Positions 28,105 through 40,560 of a DNA stretch of 64,000 nucleotides are shown here, piece after piece; position 1 is the stretch's first letter; every line of letters starts with the position of its first letter. The stretch covers positions 558,001 through 622,000 of the forward strand of contig WHVD01000017.1 in NCBI GenBank assembly GCA_015178975.1. The letters are read 5' to 3'. A program made the translations under genes and the position numbers. The notes under the pieces were generated by a model. That model searched no databases, was not told where the DNA came from, and was given only the letters and a program-made list of their open reading frames with translations. This DNA comes from Hysterangium stoloniferum. Taxonomy: Eukaryota > Basidiomycota > Agaricomycetes > Hysterangiales > Hysterangiaceae.

Positions 28105-28424
28105 CTCCTCTGCAAGCTGTGAAGCGTGATAATGAAATATGTGATCAAAACTCTTCAGTGAGCAATGGTGGATTCCGAAGGCATGGACATTTTGAGAAAA
28201 TCCATATGCATGGTGAGCAAGACTCATGTGCACGGTGAATTCGAGTGAGATTTTGCCAAATGACGAATGGGTTCTCCTCATTTCTGATATGGGGAAGCTG
28301 GGAAGGTTCGTGGCAAGGATTATTTTGAAGCGGACAAGGCTTTGCTTCTCCAAGAAGGTCCTGGCACCTTTCGAGTTGGGTGGTTGGCATGATCAGATAA
28401 GAAATTGGGGGGGGGGGGGGGGTG

Positions 28425-28572
28425 ATTCCAGTGTGCCGCAGCAGTGACTGTGAGCTCGCAAGCTAATTCAATATAATTCCAGTGTGCCACAGGAGTGACC
28501 GTGAGTCCGCAGACCAAACCAATATAATTCCAGTGTGCCGCAGCAGTGACCGTGAGCCCTCAGGCTAAACCA
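28425..28572 (+). repeat. Three tandem copies of a roughly 60-bp unit
   Basis: The unit starts ATTCCAGTGTGCC, includes GTGACCGTGAG and ends near caatataa. It lies inside the nested element next to a long G run (about 28,408-28,421). Non-coding minisatellite. Confidence 0.7.
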
Positions 28573-28613
28573 AATTTAGCTGTGGTGAACGGGAGCTGCC
28601 CGTGATTTGTTTG

Positions 28614-28862
28614 TGTTAGAATTAAGCTCGTGAGAACAGAGAGCAATAAGGTTCCGTTTGTCTATTTGGCCGTAAGGCAAACAAATGGCTAGATACATGG
28701 ACTCTAGGCTACTTATATATATCTGTTAAACAAAAGGAATACTAAAATAGAGAACAAAAGGGGAGAACAAAAGTGGAGAGACAAAAGGCTTGACAATGGT
28801 GCGCGCAAACCTTTGATTACATAAGCAGAATGAACGTGTAATCAGCTTGATAAATTCCAACA
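28614..28862 (-). repeat. LTR of the nested element (right)
   Basis: 249 bp, the same length as 27,856-28,104 with a handful of differences (for example aaaaaaa versus aacaaaa near the middle). Confidence 0.85.
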
Positions 28863-28984
28863 TAAATATGTACAGGTCTTCACCACCCTCATCTCCTTCT
28901 TCTAGTCCCGCCAGATTTATTCTTAGGATTTGAGTATTTTGTCTGGTGGGAGTCATTACTTAGATATGTCTCATCAGGTGGGAG

Positions 28985-29136
28985 TGTTAGATTTAGTGAC
29001 TTGGCACAGCAGTTACAAGTTGTGTACCATTGTGGGTCCATAGTGCACACTGCATTTGCTCGTTCGTGTCTGTGTCTGTGTCTCAAGCTCTCACACTTCT
29101 TGTGTTTCACATCCACCTCCCTTCTTCATTTTAACA
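28985..29136 (+). repeat. 3' LTR of the Copia element
   Basis: 152 bp, clearly homologous to 26,682-26,842 but with several substitutions and a short indel, so the insertion is not very recent. Confidence 0.88.
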
Positions 29137-30649
29137 ACATACTGGTTAGCAGAAGTAACCAAACTCAAACAACCGCATGCTGCACAGAGTCACAGATATG
29201 GATAGGGACTATTATGGATACATGTGGGTACTTAGTGTTCTGAACCACAAACTCCAACATATGTATCAATGACAGGTGCATTAACAATAACAATTCATCG
29301 AAAATTTGTCATTATTTGAAGCTGGTATCTACATAAGTAGTTCAGTCAAACGTATGCCATGCTAGTTGAAACAGGCAAATGGAGTGATACAGAGTATGGA
29401 GCAAAAATTCAAGGAAATCCAAAGAATGAGTAGTATACCTGGATCGGTATATACATGAGTGCCGTGTAAGGAACAAAGATGTGTTACTTACCATATTTCA
29501 GTCATGTCAGAGTAGCACATACCCACTTCCCCTCGTCATGAAGCTTTGATGAAGATGCCATTAGTGAAAGGCTGCTGTCTAATGCAGCCTTACATTGGCA
29601 TCGGTCCAGACGTTGATAGGACCAAACTGTATTCCTCAAGAACAGCGAGTACAATACATGATGATGATGGTAAGTAAAACGATTAACTAAAAACCATACT
29701 ACGTGTCTGTTATAATGTAATCAGTATGTCGTAAGTTACCAGGCTTACAGTTAGCAAACACAAGTTGGAAAAATGCGAGCACCGACCTTTGAGGAGCAGT
29801 TACAATACAACCCCCATCATTCTCAGTAATACACGTAGAATCGAATAAAACAAGACCTTCCATGCACCTCAAACAAAGCTTATGCCATGCCCTCCCCCCC
29901 ACCATCACTTCATGAATTGCGCCTGAAAACATCACCATCTGCTCTTCCCATGGATCCCATGAAGTTGGGCACCACTACCATCTTAAAGAAGGAATCAACA
30001 TCACAGGTGTTTTCTTCCATGCATCTAGCGTGGGATGAAAGGATCACTGCGATATCCAAGGAAATAGCTGGGCGAATTGTACGGGGCGTACGGGGTTGGC
30101 GATACATCTGAGCAATGTGGTGGTCGGGAATACCGTCCATGGAAGGCACATCTATGGAGAGAACCAGGAGCAAAGTTCACAAATAAAATGCCAGATATCC
30201 AGAGAATGCCAATGCAGACTACGAACCAAATAATCCAATGCAGCAAAGGATGACCACAACCAAAGGACAACCAAACATTCAGTGAGGATGCATGGGTTTC
30301 CCATTGACTCCTGTCTGAAGTTGGACAATGTAATCTTGAAAGGGCACAGCACATAAGCTGAAGCCATGTCCTTCCCCAGAACATCTGCAGGTTTCTCTGG
30401 AGACCTACCTATGTGCCCTGCACTTAACAACATGTTTGTTTTAACCTGTACTCCTTCATGTATATAAGAGCCTCTCTTTGCCCTCTATTGAACAAGCAAT
30501 TTTGTTATATCTTATTTACAAAGCCCATTCTTAAATCAGAAGCTTAAGTCTTATGCTCCATCTTACTCCTACAACCAGTTGGAGATATCACAGTATCTCT
30601 TACTGTTGAAGTTCTATGTTCTACAGCATTAGCCTTGCATCAGCTTTTT
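29137..30649. other. No recognised gene; mixed sequence with a repeated LTR-like motif
   Basis: About 29,900-30,170 retains CpG and is open on the minus strand for 87 codons (containing IDVPSMDGIPDHHIAQMY), but I do not recognise the protein. At 30,350-30,369 is a copy of the recurrent CACATAAGCTGAAGCC motif. It is followed by a TATATAAG at about 30,462 and ends near ...ctcctaca at 30,577, which could be a degraded LTR. Confidence 0.4.
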
Positions 30650-31400
30650 GTATACAGTGAGGGACAAAACTGTTCTCATGTTTTGCCATTTCAGATTGTT
30701 TTGTTTATACATAGATCATGGACATAAAATTGAAAAAATATGAAAATATTCAACTGGATACTCTGACATCATGACATCTTATCTGTACAATAACAATTAT
30801 GTAGTACCTGTACATATATGGTAAGTATACAAATATTTCCTTTAAGGATCATCATGAGAAAGGTTTTGCCCCTGACATTCTGAAACATATAAACTCCTAT
30901 GTATCAATGCTTTGGGTAACCTCCTGTGGTGTTTATCACAGCTGCCACTCTTCTAGGCATACTTTCAATCAAATTCTGACACACCTCTGGCTTCATCCTA
31001 TCCCATTCCCTTTGCACATGCTCCTACAATTCCAGTACCCCATTTGGTGCTATTGATATTCTCCAAGTGTCTGTTTGAGGGGATGCCTTAGGCATTCAAT
31101 GGGATTAAGGTCTACAGACTGCTGCCCATGACATAACCTTAACCCCATTGTCAGCAAACCATGTTTTGGCTTTCTTGAAGATCATCTTCCAGAATCTGAA
31201 CATACAGTTCAGCATCCATCCTTCCATCAATATTGCATGCATATCCAACACCATCCCATACCGTGTGTTAGAATCCCTGTTGTTTGGCCCCCTGCAAGCT
31301 TGTTTTGCCCTCATAACCCTCTGGTACTCCACTATCGGCACCCCAACCATGGTGTTGCCACCTATGGTGCCCCGACACTTGGTTTACTGTAAGTTTCCCC
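30650..31400 (-). pseudogene. Tc1/mariner transposase C-terminal relic
   Basis: The minus strand retains pieces of the DDE half: MVGVPIVEYQRVMRAKQACR, then FKKAKTWFADNGVKVMSW (about 31,130-31,190), matching the Tc1 segment just before the DLNPIE motif. Farther downstream in other frames are VSEF and PKALI fragments. The start of a terminal repeat, CAGTGAGGGACAAAACTG, lies at about 30,655. The N-terminal part is absent and several frames are needed, so it is dead. Confidence 0.7.
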
Positions 31401-31744
31401 TTTGATCATTCAGAAGATGTATATATATTAGGTTAAAATTTGGAGTTAAGCATCTGCCCCACCCCGTGTTTCGGCAAATTTAGGCCACTATCTCTTTTTC
31501 CTTACCCATCTTATATGACTTATTCAAAGAGGGTAAGGAGCCAGTAAGGGTGTAAGACAACAGCCGATTTAAAGACGGCTACCTTATTTTGCTCCTTGTG
31601 TAATGAGATTTATACTCACAATAAGGAGTCGACGAAAAAAAGTTAGTATTACATAATACATGATCACCAAACAACCATGGTACTAGAGCTAAAGGATGAT
31701 ATGAAACCGCTTTTGCTAATTTAATGAAGCCCAGTTCCAGCTCG

Positions 31745-32700
31745 CTAGAGCAAGGTAGCATTAAAGCCAGCAACTGCCCGTTTGCCCACTCCTCTGACAT
31801 GTATCAACAAGGCGACGTGGAGGTGTGCCCGAAGCAACTCCATGCTACATGGGGGGATGGTATTCAAATTTGACGGTCGAATATTTGCAGTGGGGTATTG
31901 TTCCAAAACCGTAGCACCCGACTTCTCGAAACGAACAATTTTATGTATACCCTGGTCAGACTGCTATGAAAATTAAAGAGCAGAACGTAGGGTAAAACCG
32001 ACATACCCATATGCTCCATTGATAGTCATCGAATAAACTGTGTATATCTGCGCAGAGAAGCATAGCATTGTGAGGACGATCTGCAGCCTGACGAGTAGAT
32101 ACTTGTGCCCGAGCAGATGCTGACAGGGTCTCTATCCATCCTCGCTGCATGTGAGAAGTGAGAAGAATAGATTCCGTGACGTAAGTCTGTACTCACGACA
32201 CCAACACCGATTAATGGATATGTATGTGCAACCTCAAGCCCTGGGAAATTGCCACCACGAGCACGTTTAACAGCGGCCTGGCCTGTGACTAGGCAGCACT
32301 TATCTCTCATGCGTACGGCAATGCGAGTTCCGGTATTCTGAGTGTGTTAAGTTGAAGTTGCATGATAACCCTAGCAATGGTAGACTTACACGAGATGGTG
32401 TACCGCTTGGAGAAGGTGTACAGGTCTGCGATGGGGAACGGCTCCGCCGCTTGAATTCGGTGAGAACGAGCTTTGGCCAAAAAGAGATAAATTTCTTATC
32501 CTGCCTGTCTGGAACAAAACGTCCAACGTAGGCGTTCGCGGATGAATGGAACCACTATTACCAAATCGATATATCATATAATGCCCCTCTTTCACTGAAC
32601 TTGTGAGGGTTCTCGCAAGAGGAGGCTCTTTAGGGTGTACAATGGCTCCTATCGGAAACGACATCGTCCTCGGATCCTTGGGGCAGCGGAACAAAGCCAT
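31745..32700 (-). CDS. HNH-endonuclease-domain protein, about 252 aa, 5 exons
   Basis: Exons joined by eye: 32,700-32,562 (MALFRCPKDP...MIYRF), then DRQDKKFISFWPKL, then RMRDKCCLVTGQ...LEVAHTYPL, then RPHNAMLLCADIHSLFDDYQ, then QSDQGIHKIVRFEKSG to TAG at 31,745. Introns are 45-60 nt with GT..AG, and all joins keep frame. The HNH signature is complete in order: CLVTG, EVAH, HN, and DIHSLFD with YQWSI after it, as in Pfam HNH_2 (PF13391). Such proteins are numerous in mushrooms; their substrate is generally unknown. It is divergent from the related broken gene at 33,222, about 520 bp away. Confidence 0.75.
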
Positions 32701-33221
32701 GCTTCCGATCTCTGCGATATTTCATTACAGGGACGCGAAAAGAGAAGTATTATCAACCACATCTGACCATGCGTCTTGAGATCCATGATTGTGTCGAGCC
32801 AGCTATAAAACATGGAAACCTCCAGCCCCCCATTGTGTACATAGCAACCTAGAGCTTAGTGGGACCAAGTATGTACGAATACAGATACCAAGTTTACCGG
32901 CAATTAGTCCAAGAGTGGGTTTATGGAGCAGCTTTTTGCTATTGTGGGAGCACCGCCTCACCATGGAACACCATATATGTACATTTCGTTCAGATTCGTT
33001 GATGTAAGAACCATTCGAATCTGCTTCAGGTAGGTGTTCCATGGACAATACTGTAAGTCAGGAGTATCGAGGGCGACAACGAATGCAAGAAAAATGGTAT
33101 GAAAGACAAAGCAGAGATCAATCGATAACTGTGGCGTCGTTGTGATGTACTCTTGTTTGACACTGTTTTGTCATATTTGTAACTTTGTATCTTGCATTCC
33201 TCACGCACGAGTCACACCGCT
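32701..33221. other. Intergenic space between divergent HNH-type genes
   Basis: About 520 bp between two divergent starts, with no coding frame that I believe. It probably holds both promoters. I see no clear TATA box. Confidence 0.4.
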
Positions 33222-34582
33222 ATGTACGAACCCGTTCACGTCTTGTCCAAAAAATCCACTCGACAACACCGCAACGTCTTCATTTGGTGCACTAAATCGT
33301 GCCGCCTGGCCTTAGGAGAGTTTTTTTGACGTTCAATCTCCAAAATCGTCCTCAAACTCATATTTAGGTTGGCGTGTTAATAACAACTCACCCATTACTG
33401 TTTCGACAGCATATCGCTGGATAACCGATGCTGTCTTCAGTCAAGATCGGTATCATCCTTGGGAGGAAGCCGAGACGTATACTCTCTTTCCGGTCGAGGT
33501 TGGACCTAGTATTGTGTTGACGTATTCTGTCCACAAAAATGGCGCTGGCTTGTCCCGAAAATCTCAAGACATCATTGCTCCTGGAGACTATGGGTTATAT
33601 GCTATAGGCAAGAATACCATTTCGTGTACCACTACAGGCTACGTTACCTTGACACAGGAAACCCCGCACTTTACTTTTTCTTCGATCCAGTTCACCCATT
33701 TTCGAGTATGGAGGAAGCAATGGAAGAAGATAGCCGGTTGCTCTCCGCCAAGGTACCTCATTTTGTCGTGGAATGTGCTTTACTCTCTCTGATGCTTAAC
33801 AGGTGTCCTTGACTGCCCCTATCATTCAACAAGCTCTCGATAGAGATCGTCAATGCATTTTTTCTGGTGTCGTGCCAAGCTGTGGCTCTGATGCGCTGGT
33901 AGCAACATGGGTATTTCCCCCATTCTTGGGCTATAAGGCAAGTGTGTAACATTTCGAACCATCGCATCTATGTTGAGATTTTCCGCGATCCTTATTATCC
34001 CTAATAAGCTGTCAGATGACCCATGGTTAGAGAACAAGTACAATCAAAATCCCAATGCATGCGATCTAAGCGACTTGATGGTGGTCGAAAATGTCGTATC
34101 AGGTCGTAGGACATTGTCACCCTCTTTTGGGAAAACAAACTGGGCGTTGACGTTGAAGTGCGTATTCTGCCTTTCAAATAGTTAGCTGTGGTATCCATGA
34201 CATACAGGACGATTGTCGCATCATCTTATTCGAGGGGTCGGAAATCTTAAACAGTGGTGTACCGTTGAAAAGCCATATGATCCTTATCGATGGGCCCTAT
34301 AGACCTAGCGACCGGTTTCTCCGTCTGCATTTCCAAGAATGCCTTGCTGTCAGTGCCTGCCGTGGCGACGTCATGGAAGATTACCATGAGCAGGAGATTG
34401 AGAATTTCATGGAAGAACTTGGCGTTTACGATGGCGAGATAGATACTGGTGATCCAAGATGGTCGACCCCACTAGGTTCACATGTCCATGCTTACCTCAT
34501 AAGGCAGAAAATGGCAGAAAAGTCAGTCATCCTTTGTATTTTTTTTTGTGAGAAACACGCCCTGAAGGAGCACCGTCGGTAG
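33222..34582 (+). pseudogene. HNH-like fungal protein gene with frameshifts
   Basis: The frame starts at 33,222 (MYEPVHVLSKKSTRQHRNVF) and shifts at a T7 run near 33,320 (...LGEFF, then DVQSPKSS). It continues through SPITVSTAYRWITDAVFSQD and, after another frame change near 33,640, YFFFDPVHPFSSMEEAMEED. An intron at about 33,753-33,802 leads to ALDRDRQCIFSGVVPSCG. ATWVFPPFLGY occupies the place of the usual AAHIFP. A missing base near 34,105 separates VENVVSGR from DIVTLFWENKLGVDVE. The C-terminal part (LRLHFQECLAVSACRGDVME) is conserved-looking. Both the frameshifts and the lost His suggest a dead gene, unless the indels are sequencing errors. Confidence 0.6.
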
Positions 34583-37500
34583 CGATATGACCAACATCTA
34601 AACCAAAGCAACTACCTCACGACGCCAGGATGCACGCTATGATTACCAGCGGAAGGTGATTGTTGTGCCTTTTAATTACATTACTTTCTTTCCTGTCCTT
34701 GGTGTTCCCGTGAATCCAATAAAATAGATACTCCTTTGCTATGAACAGGCACATTGGTAGCAAAACAGGGACTTGCCTACCCGCCAACTGTAAGCCTGGT
34801 GAGGCTTACAAGCCTCATTTTTTAATATTTAGTATCCGCTTCCTTAGATAATTACGGTAAACGCGCATAGTAGTTTTTCCATTATCGTCTTACCTAACCG
34901 TCTCTGTTCATTGATGAATATACTCGAGTCCTATCAACACTTGGGCTGAGACTTAGTGAAGGTGCAACTGACGGCAGCCTTACACCAACAATCCCTTTAG
35001 GCTATGTAGGTGTACATAGGTATCACCCATTTTCTTGATGCGTTTTCAGTTCACCCAGTGCTCATCACTCATTCTAAGTTCACCTCAAAATACTCCGAAC
35101 CCATGTCAGTCATTCAGCAGACAAAGCTGGTTCCAAGAATACACTGAGGCAACACCCAGGACCTTCTCTACAAACCTCCATCACTCTCGTTTTGTACAAG
35201 TCGATGACCAGACCCTGCCTGGAGATTCTGGCTCTCACAATATATGCAATGTCCATCTGAATCAGTTTTGGAACCTGGTTGTCAGTTAGTTTCCCATGTC
35301 CCATGTGTATGTTCCTGTTTCACTTCAGACTTTCCCCAGACTTCAGTCATCCCTGTCTATTTCCTGTCTTCCATTCTGCCTGTTTGTTTATCCATTCTGC
35401 TAGGATTGTAGTATGACCCATCTATATAAACTAGACCAAATTGTATTTACAATCCAATCAGAAAATCAACTAAGTTACCCCCATATCCTATATCAGGTAA
35501 AATCTCTATTTGTACACTCAGAGGCCATGGGCCCTCTTCCTGAGAGTCTTTGGACTTCCCATCCCTCCCACTCACCATCCCTATATCCTCATGGACTCTC
35601 CAGGCCTTCTGTTTGTCCTGCCTAAAGTAGGACACAGCAATCTCATGAGGGTGCAGTATATAAGCTCAAGCCAAGTCCTACCTGCATACCAGAGATGACA
35701 CCATCTGCTTCATACTGCAATTTATGTGGAGTCTGCAATTGGAGGGGGCTGCTGGGTGGATTCTATTATTAGAGGTAGGAAATGAGATAATTATATGGAC
35801 AAAGCTCCAAATACAACCTTCATTGGGAAGGTGAAGAGTGCACTCTGCTAAATGTTATGCCTAGAGGATGTTTCTCACTACACCTCCTTAATTGACCATG
35901 CTGGAATGCTGTATTTCATTGTTACCAAATGGAATCATCATTTAATGAACAATGAATCTAATCCACTCAGAACTCAGAGAAAAGCACTAGTATTACCAAT
36001 TCTGTGGCCAATGTGGCCCATTACATATTTGACTTACACATTGATATTATCAAAGGCAATTGATCACTTGACCCTGGCCCAATTGATGAATGCAGTGGAA
36101 AACTGACCAGGACCTGGACCCCCACCCTATATCTATATTGTATCCAATGTACAGTTACAACTAGAGGACCCACCAGCACCCACACATCACCCTATATGCA
36201 CCAGTTGTCAGACTCTGCCAGACCCACACATCAACTTGTCTATATCCAACACTGTGTCTCATGTACCAGTTGTCAGACTCTGCTGGACCCACATGTCAAC
36301 CTGTTTATACCCGACTCTCTGTGCCTATCACCAGACTATGACCAGACTCCTAGAACCTCTCTAACAGAGCATAGAACCCTGCTCCCATTATGGTCAAATG
36401 ACCTGTTATGATTTGACCTCCACTTCTGTTCCATTCCTTCCCTTACACCTAGTTTGGTATTTGCTGCACTCATTTTATGTTTACTTGTTTTGCACCTCAT
36501 TATTATGAGATTTGGTCTTGCATATAATTCAAAGTCTATATAGTCTCCCATACTCATGTACTTACAATCCAGTTTGAATCTCAAACTAGGTTACACCATG
36601 AATACATCCTGATCCAGCCTCTACTCCTCTTGTCTGTCTGCATGCTTGATTCCTGGAACACCCACAGGAACTCCGGAATCTACATCTTCCTTGTAGGTGT
36701 TCCATCAGCTTGAAATATGGATACCCAAATGAGTGTATGAGGGAATAGCACATAAGCTGAAGCCAAGTCCATCCCAGTAGGTAATTATGCTGATACTCCT
36801 TGTACTAATCCCTGGAAACTCCCTGGACTATTATTACCTGGGGACTCCATGGGACATTCCCAGAAAGTCTTCAGAATATTACTGGAAACTTGTGGCTCAA
36901 GACCCTTGGAACTTAACAGCCCCCCAGAAACATGAGAACTTTACCCAAGGCTCTCCAACAACTCAATATAGTCAATTTGGGGTGGCTTTTAGAAACACAA
37001 GAACTTTACCTGAGGCTGTCCAATAAATAATGGGATGAATTGTAGTGCTTCCAGAATTGATGATGTGTGGCTCCATGCAATGTATTGGTGAGTATGCTGC
37101 ATGTTTTGTAATACTAATATTTATTGATTATCTTCATTAACCATTACAAGGCTGTGACCTGTGGGGCAAGCCTCCCCACTACCCCACCACTCTATTCTGT
37201 ATCAACAATTTTAAGTATCTATTAATGCATGCTCAGAAAATCCATTTACGTCTCCATTGACTTTACACTAAGTATTCTGCTCCCTGCCTTCACATGTGCT
37301 TGCCCACTCTCAGTCCCTGACCCCTTGGCCCGACACTCAACTTATCCTTCGGTCCCAATAAGTAACTCACCAAGAGGTACTCGTTAGGACTAGTCTTCAC
37401 CCATCCGAAATTTAAGGACACCCGATGGTTACTTGCGAGGGCACAGCACATCAGCTGAAGCCAAGTCCTTCCGATTGGTCCCCATCGGCCTACTGACATT

Positions 37501-37949
37501 AGTCAGTTTTCAGTTCTTAACAATAACCTCTTACATATTAAAATAACTCCTCTATCTATATACACATGTAGAAATAGTATTTGCAATCCAATCTGAATAT
37601 GGTGTTACATCACATTGTATTCAAACTTACTCCTCTCTACAGAAAAACCACCATTCCCTTTCTATTTTGGCACATTGAATAACAACTTTACTTATGGATG
37701 ACAGAGGCTCTAAAAAATGTCAAATACTATGTGTGAAATACTTTATACTGTATGTTCTTAAAATGCAAATGATATATACAGAAACTCTGTTTATTTGCAT
37801 TAAAATATTTTATACATACCTCTAAGTCTCTTTAAAATTCAACCTGGGTTGTTTTCTTAGTATTCTTTCAGACTGCTTCTCAAACAAAGCTTCCTCACAC
37901 ATTCCCTCTGCTTTGATCTTCTGAGCTGGTCAGGGTTTTGGTCTATTTA
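34583..37949. other. Transposon debris, no recognised gene
   Basis: Frames are short. It holds a 22-bp palindrome TGTAAGCCT-ggtg-AGGCTTACA (34,789-34,810), three copies of the recurrent CACATAAGCTGAAGCC-type motif (35,657, 36,749, 37,447) and the dispersed repeat at 36,100-36,560. CpG is scarce from about 35,000 on. Confidence 0.5.
36100..36560. repeat. Dispersed repeat, copy 2 (partner at 21,840-22,290)
   Basis: Same order of matching blocks as 21,840-22,290, in the same orientation, with many point differences. Confidence 0.6.
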
Positions 37950-40560
37950 GAGGGAAAATATGAGATTCTTGAGTGTCTGGTTCACTGCCTTCACTAGATT
38001 ATGGCCCATGCTATATGAAAGTATGAGTATTAATCTATACCAGATTTTGAAATTGATAGTAAAATACCTGATATTCAGTCTCCTCTGGTTCAGGAATATC
38101 ACATTCATTCCAAGAGTAGGGAACAAAAGAATATGGACTCCATGTATTCTGATGATTACCTGCATCCAATCCCCATTGTTGAAAGCTGGCAGGCCCTGCT
38201 GCTTTTGAAGTCTCAAACATTTCATGTTTAAGTAATCCAATGACTTCTTTGTCAACATCTATAGCAGGGAAAAGGTGGTACCTGGCTATGCTGTACATAT
38301 ATGCCATGAGTGCTTCAGTAGGTCTTGAAATAGTTGTGTATGTTTAGGAAGATCCTCAAATGGTGGGCCATCAGGGGATAATTGGGTGCAGGACTGTTTG
38401 AGCATAAGAAGAGTCATTCCATGGGTTGCAGGTACTCTTTGAATCCATTTATCCTTGTTCCTTGTACCAGATTCTAGGTCCATTTGGAAGAGGGATTTCC
38501 AGAAAACAATATAAGATGGTTTTTTAAGGTAAGTGGGATTCAGCCTTCAACTCTGAAATAGCCTTCCCAGTGTACAGGTAATCCAAAGCAGGAGAATAGC
38601 CCTCTCAAACCAACCCATAAGAACATCAGGCTCATTAATTGCTTTGATAAACCTCTTTTGAAGGAGTTGTTCACATAATTGATCACATTTGGTAAAAATC
38701 AATATATTTTCTTGACCATTGAATATATCACCAACAGTAAAGTAACTAAATGCTCTTTGAAAATATGGTATAAAAATGAGAGTAATAACTGAGTATCCAG
38801 TTGTGAAAATGTTTGACATAATGCTTGCCAATGGTGATCAACTGCCTGGTATATGAGTTCAAAAGAAGTATCCAACCAACAGGAGTTTTCTTTCCATTGG
38901 TATCCTGGAATAAGGACAGATTTCTTTTTCTTGCCTTTGGTACCAAGGCTAAGTGCCTTAGCAGTATCTGGTAGATAACCATTATTTTGAAATCTTTTAG
39001 AAGTTGGATTTCAGTGGACTTTAGTTCATCCTAACCAATGAGCATTCTTAGTCCAAGGTTTCATAGTCCTATATGCCACTGGTACCCCTGATCACCCAGA
39101 AATACCCTGCATCTTTAGAAGATTCACAAATGAAAATAGTCTCTCTAGACCTTCCATAAGTCCTAAATTGTGACCAAGCCCACTGTAACATCTAAAATGC
39201 ATGGCTTCTTTAACATTTGTAGTATCTGGTAGTCACTCCCAGAGATCTTCTTTCATGGTTTAAAATGGTTTAAAAAGCATTTGGGAAGTTCTGTCCTGCT
39301 GCCACCAATCCATCCAGTTTTTAATGCCTGGAAAGTCATGTATAAGTGCTGCAGCATGTGCTTTAAATGCCTCTGCATTGATAGCCTCTAACAAACCTAG
39401 AGCATATGATTCAAAAGTGTCCTGTACCTGGGGCTGTATCACACCACTAATCCTTTTGAGACAAGTGATGCCAGTATGAAAATGCTGATAGCATCCTTTC
39501 AAAAGTGAGTTTGCTACCTTAGTTAATTCCTCATTATTTCATGTATTGCCTTCCATGGTTGACCAAAACTGAATAAAAGCCTTCACAAAGCCATTTGCCT
39601 GAGCTGGACTGAAATCAACAATACATGGAAACATTTCATCAGTTAATTGGTGTCCTTGCTTCTGACATTGAGAGGCCATACTTTGAAACAGCATTAGAAA
39701 TTGTATTTGATAATGATTGGAATTGGTGCCATTAGTGCTGAGAAGAGAAATGGAACCTAACAATAAAGATGTCAAGAATATACAGATAATACTACAAGCA
39801 TCCAATCACTCATTCCCCAATAGCCATGTGCAGCATCAGAGACAAATCCATAAACAGCATCATCCTGAACAACATCCAAGATTACTTGTAGCTCCATCCA
39901 AGAAGTTTGAAGTACAAGGATTGTAGTTGGTCCAATCTCAATATAATGTAAAAAATCAGGATGACAAGATCCAAACTTAGCTATATAGCTGTTCCAATGC
40001 TGATTCTGCAATCCCTCCAATAATCTTATTTCCTTTGTGTACAATTTTCTTCTCATACCAAACATGCAACATTTATTAGAACTGGGGATATCTCTGTGAC
40101 AGATTTATCTGGACCAGAAAATCCAGGAATACCAACAGCTAATCATAGTGAGCCCATTTTGGGATGTTCCTGAAATATTCTGTGGAGCTGAGCTTGTTCA
40201 TTGGCCAGAAGATGGAGTCTATGAGTGGGTCATTGGTGAAGATGTGTCCCACAATTATGATACATAATCCTATTCCTATAATGAATAAGTGGACAATATA
40301 TTGTATGTTACATGATATAAATTCCATCCACAATCACAAACACAGTTTAATTGCTTTTGAATACCAGCATCTCTGGTCTGAAGTCAAATGATAATATCAC
40401 AGTCAGATGTATGATATCCAAAAATTTACATTTTGTATGATTTCCATCATCTAAAGTTAAAGAATTTATATCATGTTGTTTATCCCCACCTAGCACTGTG
40501 GTTGTCCAGTGAACAGATAACTTGTTGAGTGCCTTATATCCAGAATGCATAAACTGATAT
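37950..40560 (-). pseudogene. Relic of a large fungal transposase-like protein
   Basis: A series of minus-strand frames lies in one direction, separated by stops and shifts. They run from about 40,550 down through FVKAFIQFWSTMEGN (about 39,560), LKGCYQHFHTGITCLKRISG (39,480), AHAAALIHDFPGIKNWMDWW (about 39,300) and WLDTSFELIYQA (about 38,850), to IARYHLFPAIDVDKE (about 38,270). The order and motifs recall the large proteins of fungal KDZ/MULE-like DNA transposons with a cysteine-protease-like C-terminus. That identification is from memory and tentative. CpG is almost absent, so decay by deamination is likely. Confidence 0.35.

Larger units (their letters stand above)
27856..28862 (-). mobile_element. 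Small LTR element nested in the Copia Gag
   Basis: Two 249-bp LTRs (27,856-28,104 and 28,614-28,862) differ at few positions and are flanked by the duplication TAAAT (27,851-27,855 and 28,863-28,867). The 509-bp interior has no gag or pol. On the minus strand the tract GCAGAGGAG lies directly before an LTR and fits a polypurine tract, so I infer minus orientation. The primer site is not identified. The LTR carries GAACAAAAGGGGAGAACAAA, similar in style to the palindrome-centre LTR fragment. TRIM-sized and non-autonomous. Confidence 0.85.
26682..29136 (+). mobile_element. Gag-only Copia element with a nested LTR element
   Basis: The 5' LTR (26,682-26,842) and 3' LTR (28,985-29,136) begin TGTTAGATTTAGTGAC and end TTTTAACA. 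The target duplication ACATA flanks both ends (26,677-26,681 and 29,137-29,141). After the 5' LTR is GGTTTTGGGCCCCGG, a one-base variant of the Copia primer site. GGTGGGAG precedes the 3' LTR. Removing the nested element (27,856-28,862) leaves about 1.45 kb encoding only Gag: no protease, integrase or RT. It is therefore a non-autonomous Copia derivative. Confidence 0.88.

Noticed and set aside
31105..31350. Intact transposase gene
   Set aside because: Only the C-terminal Tc1 segments remain and they need several frames; the DNA-binding half is missing.
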